Of a stretch of DNA of 18,630 nt, positions 12,906 to 18,630 are shown piece by piece (within the stretch, counting starts at the first letter, position 1; each line of letters starts with the position of its first letter). This DNA is from Chloroflexota bacterium. GTDB taxonomy: Bacteria; Chloroflexota; Dehalococcoidia; JACQGW01. Below the pieces are notes generated by a model that did not search any database, was not told the DNA's origin, and saw nothing but the letters and a program-made list of their open reading frames with translations. The stretch lies in assembly GCA_016199325.1 (NCBI GenBank), contig JACQGW010000110.1:1-18630 (forward strand), written 5' to 3'. Position numbers and translations under genes: made by a program.

Positions 12906-14120
12906 TCAGGCAGACAGTGAGTTGCCGAGATCGAGGGAAAGCATCTCGGTGGTCCCGTCATCCGAAGTGATCGTGCGGCTGGCAAGCTCGGCGAAGAGAC
13001 GCCGCGCCTCCAGCCGATCGACCCGGAGAAATCGGGCGAACTGGCCCTCGCTGAGATCGTCTTGCTCGAATGCCTCCGCGGCCAGATACAGGTATCGAAG
13101 GGGAACCTTCTGGTCCGGCGCTGGACGGGGCCTCAATTGGAGGATCTCCCTGGCCTCCTGCGGCTTGAACCCGGTCTGCTGGAGCCGATCCCAGGTGCCC
13201 GGCGGTATCAGGTGGAGCTCCTCCAGGCGGAGCGTGAGCGCCTCGACCGACACGAAGTAGAAATCGGCAAGGACGCAGAGGTCCGCCGGTGTGAACCGGC
13301 CCTGGCGACTGCGCTTGAGATCGTTGGTGCGGCGTCGCAACCCAGGGCCCGGCAGCAGGAAAGCCCGGGCGAAGGCATCGGCGAATCGCTCCTGCTCCGG
13401 TTGGCGCTGATAGCGGCCGAGAACGGCGATCTCCGGACGATGCCGGTGGGCGAGGAAGTGCGCGTAGCCGTGGGCCAAGGACATCCGGCGACGCTCCTCG
13501 GGATGCTTCCTGTTGACGGCCAGACAGCCGCCCAGCTCCTCCGTGTAGGCGAACATCTCGGCGATCCGCGACGGAAGGTCGACGTAGAAGATGCGCAACC
13601 CGACGTCGTTCTCCAGGAGCTCGCGCAGGTTGAGTACTGGACTGTCGCCCAGCCCGAGCCGATTCCGCTCGGCACCCGCGACGTCCTCGCCTGCTGCTTC
13701 CGGAGAGACACCTTCGATACGGTACTGTTCCGGGTACTTCCGAGCCAGGGGCGCGTTGCACAGCCGCTCCAACTCCAGGTAATCCTCGCAGAGTCGCTGA
13801 AACTCGGCCGTGCCCGAAGCGATCTCGTTCTCGACATCCATGCCAGGGAGCAGCACGGCTCGGAGTTGGACCGTGAATGCATCAGCCGGCGTGCCCGGCC
13901 GAAGAAGCTCCCCGACACTTCTGCCGTAGAACGAGGCAAGTCGAACGATCTCAGAAGCCTGGATCCGGCGCTGACCTTTCTCGATGGCGGTGATGGTCGT
14001 CCGGGCAACGCCCAAGTGGTCGGCCGCCTCCTGCTGAGTCCGGCCCCGCGCCGTGCGGGCCTCATGGAGCCTTCGACCAAGCTGGCGTGGATCTCGTGAT
14101 CGGAGCACATCCCAGTCCAT
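12906..14120 (-). CDS. Xre/ImmA-IrrE (COG2856) protein with degenerate HExxH
   Basis: A 404-aa protein with an N-terminal Xre helix-turn-helix (about 12-70: LGRRLHEARTARGRTQQEAA and the following helix) and an ImmA/IrrE-type metallopeptidase-like domain (about 150-300). Relatives act as antitoxins or cleave repressors. The zinc motif expected as HExxH reads H217-G-Y-A-H221, so the catalytic glutamate is replaced by glycine. Downstream, QERFADAFARAFLLP keeps the third-ligand helix. Loss of proteolysis with retained DNA and metal binding is a plausible inference. The ATG at 14120 sits 6 nt after GAGGAG; the ATG at 14126 abuts the SD. It lies 23 nt after the QueC-like gene and directly before the PIN gene, suggesting it regulates the operon and neutralises the PIN protein. 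Confidence 0.85.
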   Translation of the reverse strand: MDWDVLRSRDPRQLGRRLHEARTARGRTQQEAADHLGVARTTITAIEKGQRRIQASEIVRLASFYGRSVGELLRPGTPADAFTVQLRAVLLPGMDVENEIASGTAEFQRLCEDYLELERLCNAPLARKYPEQYRIEGVSPEAAGEDVAGAERNRLGLGDSPVLNLRELLENDVGLRIFYVDLPSRIAEMFAYTEELGGCLAVNRKHPEERRRMSLAHGYAHFLAHRHRPEIAVLGRYQRQPEQERFADAFARAFLLPGPGLRRRTNDLKRSRQGRFTPADLCVLADFYFVSVEALTLRLEELHLIPPGTWDRLQQTGFKPQEAREILQLRPRPAPDQKVPLRYLYLAAEAFEQDDLSEGQFARFLRVDRLEARRLFAELASRTITSDDGTTEMLSLDLGNSLSA

Positions 14121-14143
14121 TGGCATCTCCTCTCTAGCCGCGT

Positions 14144-15541
14144 CTATGCGGCAGGCGTAATCGGTAGCCGAGATCGGAAACGTGCCCACTCATCGGAGTA
14201 TCGACGGTAGAGACTGATAAGCTGAGTCTCGATGAGCATCGAGCCGTGCCCACGACCGGCCAGACTTGCCACAATCTCGATGAGTTGTGGATACATGCGA
14301 CTGAGCTCCCGCCATGACTGTGCCTGGTGTAGTGCCCAGTCGAGTTGAGCCGCTTGATAGTCCATCGCGCGCAGGTTATGCAGCTTCTCGAACCGCAATC
14401 CCGTGGACATAACGTCTCGCAGGTAAATGTTGCAGCGCGCATCGAGATCGCCAAGCCCGACGGCGTCGAGCGCTTGGCGTCGGAGTAAGCACGAGGTGCA
14501 GAGTCCACAGTGGGTGTGGTTCGCGACCCTCAAGGAGACGCTGTCACAGGACAGCGTCTGCGTCGCAAGATCGCTCAAACCCAGTTCCAGGATGCTACAA
14601 CAGAGCTCGGCCTTAGTCGCGAACAGGAATGGGGCACGGATCTCGAACTGCCGTCCTGTAGCCAAAGTGATCAGGTTCGAGAGCGCGGCCAACGTGCGCG
14701 GGTCGGTCGCGCGAGTGCTTTGAGCACCAAGCTGTGCCTCAGTGTATGGGAGGTTAATCGCGCCGATACCTGGCTCGTAGATCGCGAGGTGATCGGTGCC
14801 TGCCAATAGTGAGGCTACTGCGCCGAGAACAGGAAAGATGAAGCCGCGCGAGCGCTGAGTCCACTCATCCTTGTCGTACTGGCCCCCGCGTCCACGGAGA
14901 CCAAACTGCACTTCGACTGGCAGGATGTGACGCTGTGACTTCTGCTTCAGACCATGAGTTAGGCGTTCCTGGAGCGCACCGATACGTGGGTTGGTGTTGC
15001 CCGAGACAAGGACGAGACTACCCGCAGGGTGATCGAGTAACTCCCGGCAGGCGCCCGCAAGCGAGTCGAGCCCGCCACTGAACAGGGCGACGGTCACTGG
15101 TTCCAGGAGCGGCGGCGAGAACAAGAACCTGACGGTCTCCGACACACGCGGCCGAACAGATCGTGGCACGAACTCGAAGTGCCACACATCGTCGGTGAGA
15201 AACCAGAGCAGCTTGCGGAGTCGCTCCGCCAGGGACGGCTGACTCCAGCGGGCAGGGTTCCGAAGTGGTAAGCGGATTGCGATGTGCCGCGTCCAGTGCG
15301 GGTGATAACGGTCTGCGTGGTCGGGATGCCTGCGCGATAGGCGGTCGGCAACGTAGACGGCTCCAGTCACGTCGACGAGGTCGGCCATCTCGCCCGGCAG
15401 AGCGACGCCGAACGACTGCGCGATCGCAAAATCATCAATGTGGTAGTGGAGCGTCGGCCCTGGCGGCTCTCCATCCGGCGCAAATCTCACTCGGCCATCG
15501 CCGCCAAAAAAAGACCTGGTAGCATGCCGGCGTTCCCGCAC
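14144..15541 (-). CDS. QueC-like PP-loop enzyme, QatC/Cap9-like defence type
   Basis: A 465-aa protein with a C-terminal QueC-like (7-cyano-7-deazaguanine synthase) domain: PP-loop VALFSGGLDSLAGA (S155-S160), RSRGFIF, GIGAINLPYTEAQLGAQSTR, and a zinc site C332...C345xxC348xxC351. Housekeeping QueC is about 230 aa. The extra 150 N-terminal residues (HYHIDDFAIAQSFG, then AVYVADRLSRR) and the lack of queuosine genes match QatC of Qat and Cap9 of type IV CBASS. The GTG at 15541 is the first start in this frame but has no nearby RBS. An ideal AGGAGG (15567-15562) serves a GTG at 15554 in another frame, and the two frames meet at a T7 run (15507-15513). A one-base indel or slippage is therefore suspected. 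It overlaps no neighbour and leads into the Xre gene after 23 nt. Confidence 0.85.
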   Translation of the reverse strand: MRERRHATRSFFGGDGRVRFAPDGEPPGPTLHYHIDDFAIAQSFGVALPGEMADLVDVTGAVYVADRLSRRHPDHADRYHPHWTRHIAIRLPLRNPARWSQPSLAERLRKLLWFLTDDVWHFEFVPRSVRPRVSETVRFLFSPPLLEPVTVALFSGGLDSLAGACRELLDHPAGSLVLVSGNTNPRIGALQERLTHGLKQKSQRHILPVEVQFGLRGRGGQYDKDEWTQRSRGFIFPVLGAVASLLAGTDHLAIYEPGIGAINLPYTEAQLGAQSTRATDPRTLAALSNLITLATGRQFEIRAPFLFATKAELCCSILELGLSDLATQTLSCDSVSLRVANHTHCGLCTSCLLRRQALDAVGLGDLDARCNIYLRDVMSTGLRFEKLHNLRAMDYQAAQLDWALHQAQSWRELSRMYPQLIEIVASLAGRGHGSMLIETQLISLYRRYSDEWARFRSRLPITPAA

Positions 15542-15565
15542 ACTTCATGCACACAGCGAAACCTC

Positions 15566-16192
15566 CTAACCGCTGGACGCCCCGCAGAGCAGATCCATAT
15601 CCAGCACACTGGCGGTGGTCGGACCGCTCGGGGCCGGCACACGGACTCCCATCGATCGCCTGCCGGTTGGATCATGCTCCAGGCTTGTAACCAAGGGAGC
15701 GATCTTCGGCCACAGCGCCTCTTTGAGTTTCTGTTCCCAAGCAAGACGTTCATCATAAGTCGAGAACCAGTTGCCCTGGCGATCAGGCCCGATCCGTCCG
15801 ACCAACTGGAAACGGACCATCTCCCAACAGAAATGCTCGATAACGACCCTGAGAGGTGGGCCCATAAGAGGGTCACCCTGACTGATTCCTACAAGTAGTG
15901 TGGCAACGGCGCGTGCGGCCAGCCGGGTATGAAGGTGCCCACTGTTTTGCCACTCGATTTCACGGAGCTGTTCGAGTGCATCCATCAGCGTGATCTCCTG
16001 TGAAGCAACACGTCCGACGACATCCGCGAATTCGCTCGCACCAGGCAGGCCGCCTTTGCTGCTTAGGCTCTTCCAGAGCGAGCCAGCGACCCCGGCTGCG
16101 ATCGTTTCGGTGTCCGCTTCCTCGTGCATAAGAGCGTACGGTCGTTTCCAGAGCGGCACCGGCCGTCGCGGGATAACGTCCCCATCAGGCAT
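15566..16192 (-). CDS. Unknown 208-aa protein, first gene of the QueC-like operon
   Basis: First gene of the operon and of no family I recognise. It begins MPDGDVIPRRPVPLWKRPYA, then has predicted helices (DTETIAAGVAGSLWKSL, ASEFADVVGRVASQEITLMD, LHTRLAARAVATLLVGISQ), a segment MGPPLRVVIEHFCWEMVRFQ, and a flexible Pro/Ser/Gly tail. ATG 16192 follows GGGGGTGA, a near-perfect anti-SD match; an upstream ATG at 16252 lies beyond the promoter and is rejected. Its stop overlaps the AGGAGG that serves the next gene, so translation is likely coupled. By position it takes the place of QatB, beside the QueC-like enzyme, but the sequence does not resemble QatB. It may be the partner or substrate of that enzyme (inference). 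Confidence 0.7.
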   Translation of the reverse strand: MPDGDVIPRRPVPLWKRPYALMHEEADTETIAAGVAGSLWKSLSSKGGLPGASEFADVVGRVASQEITLMDALEQLREIEWQNSGHLHTRLAARAVATLLVGISQGDPLMGPPLRVVIEHFCWEMVRFQLVGRIGPDRQGNWFSTYDERLAWEQKLKEALWPKIAPLVTSLEHDPTGRRSMGVRVPAPSGPTTASVLDMDLLCGASSG

Positions 16193-16220
16193 GCAGTCAC
16201 CCCCAGGTCTTCCTGGCCTA

Positions 16221-16249
16221 ATTCTAGCACTTTGATCTGACAGTGTCAA
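16221..16249 (-). promoter_or_regulatory. Promoter of the QueC-like/Xre/PIN operon
   Basis: On the minus strand, perfect TTGACA (16249-16244) and TAGAAT (16226-16221) are 17 nt apart, the strongest promoter in the window. Initiation near 16214 gives a leader of about 22 nt to the ATG at 16192. Confidence 0.75.
16238..16248. promoter_or_regulatory. Palindromic operator candidate over the -35 box
   Basis: TGACAGTGTCA is an 11-bp palindrome covering most of the -35 element. A small Xre dimer site of this kind would block RNA polymerase. The likely binder is the operon's own Xre/ImmA-IrrE protein (inference). Confidence 0.5.
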
Positions 16250-16409
16250 CATATTGGGACGTCATATGGGGTCAGGTGTCAGACTGGAGCAGCCGTTGAA
16301 CCTCGTCGCAAGGACGCGAATGACGCAGAGAGAATGCACGATGGGTGGAGGTCCCCACATCTTCCTCTGCTCTCTGTCTCTGCGCTCTCGCAGCGTCTCC
16401 ATCAATCTA

Positions 16410-16438
16410 TTGCGAATGCATCGCATTTGTGGTACTCT
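16410..16438 (+). promoter_or_regulatory. Candidate promoter for the ABC exporter
   Basis: TTGCGA (16410-16415) and TACTCT (16433-16438) are 17 nt apart, and the latter is preceded by TGG, giving an extended -10. The exporter start is about 98 nt downstream. Confidence 0.45.
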
Positions 16439-16469
16439 GGATCAAGCCGGCAGTCGCTTGCCGCGATCA

Positions 16470-16494
16470 CCCGGGGCCGTCGGTCGGCCCCGGG
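16470..16494 (+). repeat. 10-bp GC-rich hairpin in the ABC exporter leader
   Basis: CCCGGGGCCG and CGGCCCCGGG form a perfect stem around a 5-nt loop, about 40 nt before the exporter start. No T-run follows, so a classical terminator is unlikely. If transcription starts near 16445 the hairpin lies in the leader and could affect expression. Confidence 0.5.
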
Positions 16495-16535
16495 CAGCCA
16501 GATCCGCCCGCCCAGCTCACGATAAGGTGGTGTAC

Positions 16536-18630
16536 GTGTATCTCGATCGACGTCTCCTCGCGCTCACCCGCGGCGTCCGCGCGCGGATCCTCCTGGCGGC
16601 GTTCCTCGGCCTGCTCGAAACCGCGGCCGGCGTCGCTCGCCTCGCGCTGTCGGGCTATGCCATCGCCCTCGTCTTCCGCGGCGCCTCGCTCCCAGCCTTG
16701 ATCGGCCCCGTCGGCGCCGTTGCCGGGGCCATCGTCCTCCGGTCGATCTTCCAGTTCGCCCGGGAGATGATGGCCCACCACACCGCCGCCGCCGTCAAGG
16801 TTGCGCTCCGGCGCAACCTCGCCGCCCACGTGCTGGCGCTCGGCCCCGGCCACCTCGACGAGCGCCGCACCGGCGACGTCCTCCTCTCGCTCGTCGAGGG
16901 GGTCGAGATGCTCGAAAGCTTCTTCGGCCAGTATCTTCCGCAACTGCTCGTCGCGGCGCTGGCGCCCGTCGCCATCTTCGCCTTCATGGCGACGCTCGAT
17001 CTGCCCACCGCGTTCATCTTCCTGGGCTTCGCGCTGCTCACGCTGGCGACGCCGGCGCTGTTCCACCGCTGGACCCGCAACAGCTCCATGGCCCGCCGCC
17101 GGGCCTACGCCGAGATGGGATCGGACTTCGTCGACGCCGTTCAGGGCCTGCCCACGCTGAAGGCATTCGGGCAGAGCCGGGCCCACGGCGAGCGGCTGGC
17201 CGCGCGCGCCCGCGCGCTCTTCCACAGCACGATGATGGTCCTGGCCGTGAACATCGCCGGCGGCGGCCTCGCCATGCTGAGCATCTCGGCCGGGGCGGCG
17301 CTCGCGCTGGGCTGGGGCGCCGTGCGCGTCTCCCGGGGGGAGCTGGACCTCGCTCCGCTCCTCGTCGTGCTCCTGCTGGGCGTCGAGGTGTTCCGGCCGC
17401 TGCGGGAGCTGACCCAGCTCTACCATCGTGGGATGATCGCGACGTCGGCCGCGATGGGCATCTTCGGGCTGATGGAGACGCCGGTGGAGGTGCAGGAGCC
17501 TGCTGTGCCGGCATCGGTCGAAGGCGAGGCCATCCGGTTCGAGTCGGTCACGTTCGGCTACCTGGGTGGCCGGCGGCCGGCCCTGCGCGATCTCTCTTTC
17601 ACCCTGCGCGCCGGCGAGCGGGTGGGCATCGTCGGACACAGCGGCGCCGGCAAGTCCTCCGTGGTCGCGCTGCTCCTCCGCTTCTACGACCCGCAGCAGG
17701 GGAAGATCCTGCTCGGCGGCGCCGACCTGCGCGATCTCTCGTTCGAGACGCTCCGCCGCCGCATCGCCGTCGTCGCTCAGGACACGTACCTGTTCCACGG
17801 GACCGTCGCCGAGAATCTGCGCTTCGGCCGGCCGGACGCCGGCCAGGCCGAGCTCGAGGCCGCCGCCCGGGCGGCCAACGCGCACGAGTTCATCGCGGCG
17901 CTGCCCCAGGGCTATGAGACGGTCGTCGGCGAGCGGGGAGTCCGCCTATCCGGCGGGCAGCGGCAGCGGATCGCAATCGCCCGTGCCGTCCTCAAGGATG
18001 CCCCTGTCCTGGTGCTGGACGAGGCCACCAGCAGCGTCGACGGCGAGAGCGAAGCGGCAATCCAGGACGCGCCCGAACGGCTGATGCGCGGGCGCACAAC
18101 GCTCATCATCGCCCACCGCCTCTCCAGCGTCGTCGACGCCGACCGCATTCTGGTCCTCGAAGAGGGCCGCCTGGTCGAAACGGGCCGCCACGCCGATCTG
18201 CTGCGGGCGAACGGCGTCTACGCCCGCCTGATGGCCGCGCAGCGCGACGAGGGGGATCGGGGGTCGGGGGCCAGGGGTCGGGGGCCGCAGGCCGCGCCGT
18301 CTTCCCTCTCAGCGTCTCATCTCTCAGCGTCTCCCCTCTCAGCATCTCCCCTCTCAGCGTCTCCCCTCTCAGCGTCTCCCCTCTCAGTGGGAGAGGGGCC
18401 GGGGGTGAGGGCCGGGAGCAATCGGGATGGCGCTGGTCGTACCTTCACGCCTCTATCCGCCAACGGACACGATCCGAACGGCGCCGTCCATCCCATCGGA
18501 GCCGGCGACGATCGCCTGGGCACGCTTCCCAGCGCCATCACCCCGGCCCTCTCAGCCCGCGCCCACGCCGAATCCCCAACCCCCGCTCCCCGACCCCTGG
18601 CCCCCGATCCCTGGCCCCTGATCCCTGGCC
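16536..18630 (+). CDS. ABC exporter, CydD-like, ATP-binding and permease half (cut by window edge)
   Basis: An exporter-type ABC half-transporter: an N-terminal membrane domain of about six helices (residues 1-330) and a nucleotide-binding domain (about 345-565). Visible motifs are Walker A GHSGAGKSS with K373, Q-loop VVAQDTYLF, signature LSGGQ at 471-475, Walker B VLVLDEA with D495 and E496, and H-loop H527. The membrane part (LLVVLLLGVEVFRPLRELTQLYHRGM) resembles CydD of the CydDC thiol exporter. The GTG at 16536 follows AAGGTGG. After about residue 570 the frame stays open with no stop for at least 130 codons, through dispersed repeats including five SASPL-type units. A fused second ABC half beyond the window, as in fused CydDC-like proteins, is likely but unseen. 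Confidence 0.85.
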   Translation, partial: MYLDRRLLALTRGVRARILLAAFLGLLETAAGVARLALSGYAIALVFRGASLPALIGPVGAVAGAIVLRSIFQFAREMMAHHTAAAVKVALRRNLAAHVLALGPGHLDERRTGDVLLSLVEGVEMLESFFGQYLPQLLVAALAPVAIFAFMATLDLPTAFIFLGFALLTLATPALFHRWTRNSSMARRRAYAEMGSDFVDAVQGLPTLKAFGQSRAHGERLAARARALFHSTMMVLAVNIAGGGLAMLSISAGAALALGWGAVRVSRGELDLAPLLVVLLLGVEVFRPLRELTQLYHRGMIATSAAMGIFGLMETPVEVQEPAVPASVEGEAIRFESVTFGYLGGRRPALRDLSFTLRAGERVGIVGHSGAGKSSVVALLLRFYDPQQGKILLGGADLRDLSFETLRRRIAVVAQDTYLFHGTVAENLRFGRPDAGQAELEAAARAANAHEFIAALPQGYETVVGERGVRLSGGQRQRIAIARAVLKDAPVLVLDEATSSVDGESEAAIQDAPERLMRGRTTLIIAHRLSSVVDADRILVLEEGRLVETGRHADLLRANGVYARLMAAQRDEGDRGSGARGRGPQAAPSSLSASHLSASPLSASPLSASPLSASPLSVGEGPGVRAGSNRDGAGRTFTPLSANGHDPNGAVHPIGAGDDRLGTLPSAITPALSARAHAESPTPAPRPLAPDPWPLIPG
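18262..18283 (+). repeat. G-rich dispersed repeat, copy A
   Basis: GGTCGGGGGCCAGGGGTCGG followed by GG. It matches the reverse complement of 18588-18609 at 21 of 22 positions, forming an inverted pair inside the open frame after the ABC domain. Confidence 0.7.
18307..18381 (+). repeat. 15-bp tandem repeat, five copies
   Basis: Five consecutive units of TCTCAGCGTCTCCCC (first and third with one or two changes) begin at 18307, 18322, 18337, 18352 and 18367, with a partial sixth after. The unit is a multiple of three, so the frame reads LSASP-type repeats without a stop. The run ends in the hairpin CCCCTCTC-AGTGG-GAGAGGGG (18378-18398), the typical core of a REP-like element. Confidence 0.85.
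18588..18609 (-). repeat. G-rich dispersed repeat, copy B
   Basis: Inverted partner of the 18262-18283 copy. The following bases (18601-18630) continue the same CCCCTGATCCCTGGCC-type phrase to the window edge. Confidence 0.7.

Larger units (their letters stand above)
16193..16535. other. 343-bp divergent intergenic region
   Basis: It separates the defence-like operon (-) from the ABC exporter (+) and holds both candidate promoters. Between them is an imperfect inverted pair of a CGCAGAGA-type dispersed repeat: 16312-16340 reads CGCAAGGACGCGAATGACGC then AGAGAG, and 16362-16400 is its rough reverse complement (GCTCTCTGTCTCTGCGC). There is a 10-bp GC hairpin at 16470-16494. No gene is supported. 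Confidence 0.55.

Noticed and set aside
15487..15876. 129-codon minus-strand frame that uses the good RBS before the QueC-like gene
   Set aside because: It overlaps both neighbours in another frame and has no family features; its first codons matter only for the frameshift question.
16193..16252. Upstream ATG (16252) for the 208-aa protein
   Set aside because: It lies upstream of the -35/-10 boxes; the ATG at 16192 has a near-perfect RBS.
16467..17885. 472-codon minus-strand frame opposite the ABC exporter
   Set aside because: Shadow rich in Glu, Arg and Gly; the ABC motifs are unmistakable on the plus strand.
18307..18381. Tandem repeat considered as CRISPR
   Set aside because: Units are contiguous 15-mers with no spacers and no cas genes.
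18317..18541. Minus-strand frame containing ALTPGPSPTERGD repeats
   Set aside because: This is the well-known spurious translation of a dispersed REP-type repeat.

Overview
The window is GC-rich DNA (about two-thirds G+C by eye). It is densely coding, uses strong AGGAGG-type ribosome binding sites and frequent GTG starts, and has sigma70-like TTGACA/TATAAT promoters. Gene content (GatA-like amidase, DAO-family oxidoreductase, long-chain acyl-CoA ligase, SWIM protein, fused-type ABC exporter) and the many dispersed palindromic intergenic repeats suggest a Chloroflexota-like soil or thermophile lineage such as Thermomicrobia. That assignment is an inference; no rRNA or tRNA gene is present to test it. 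No intrinsic terminator with a clear T-run was seen.

Layout. 1-426 (-) is the N-terminal part of an aldehyde dehydrogenase of the succinate-semialdehyde type, divergent from a plus-strand metabolic cluster: class I/II aminotransferase (595-1776), small three-helix membrane protein (1789-2199), FAD-dependent DAO-family oxidoreductase (2265-3473, with its own candidate promoter) and a 69-aa protein (3588-3797). A repeat-rich gap (3798-4076) separates these from a minus-strand amidase (4077-5528). The gap 5529-6024 holds a nested palindromic element and a clear promoter for a plus-strand acyl-CoA ligase (6025-7752).

From 7749 to 16192 everything reads on the minus strand and is accessory in character. 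It holds a GNAT/DUF1778 toxin-antitoxin pair (7749-8553), a SWIM zinc-finger protein (8724-10586), a two-gene cassette of a 63-aa Xre regulator and a 90-aa unknown protein with a repeat operator (10999-11553), and an MBL-fold hydrolase (11596-12240). It ends with a four-gene operon (12306-16192) transcribed from one strong promoter at 16221-16249.

That operon is the most interesting part. In transcription order it encodes a 208-aa unknown protein, a 465-aa QueC-like PP-loop enzyme of the long, defence-associated (QatC/Cap9-like) type, an Xre/ImmA-IrrE protein whose HExxH motif reads HGxxH, and a PIN-like nuclease candidate. It lacks the QatA ATPase and QatD nuclease of Qat, and the CD-NTase of type IV CBASS. 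It looks like a compact QueC-based module joined to a toxin-antitoxin-like regulator/nuclease pair. Its promoter carries an 11-bp palindrome over the -35 box, fitting autoregulation by the Xre protein.

From 16536 to the end is a plus-strand CydD-like ABC exporter half. Its frame stays open through a 15-bp tandem repeat and other dispersed repeats to the window edge, suggesting a repeat-invaded linker to a second ABC half beyond the window.
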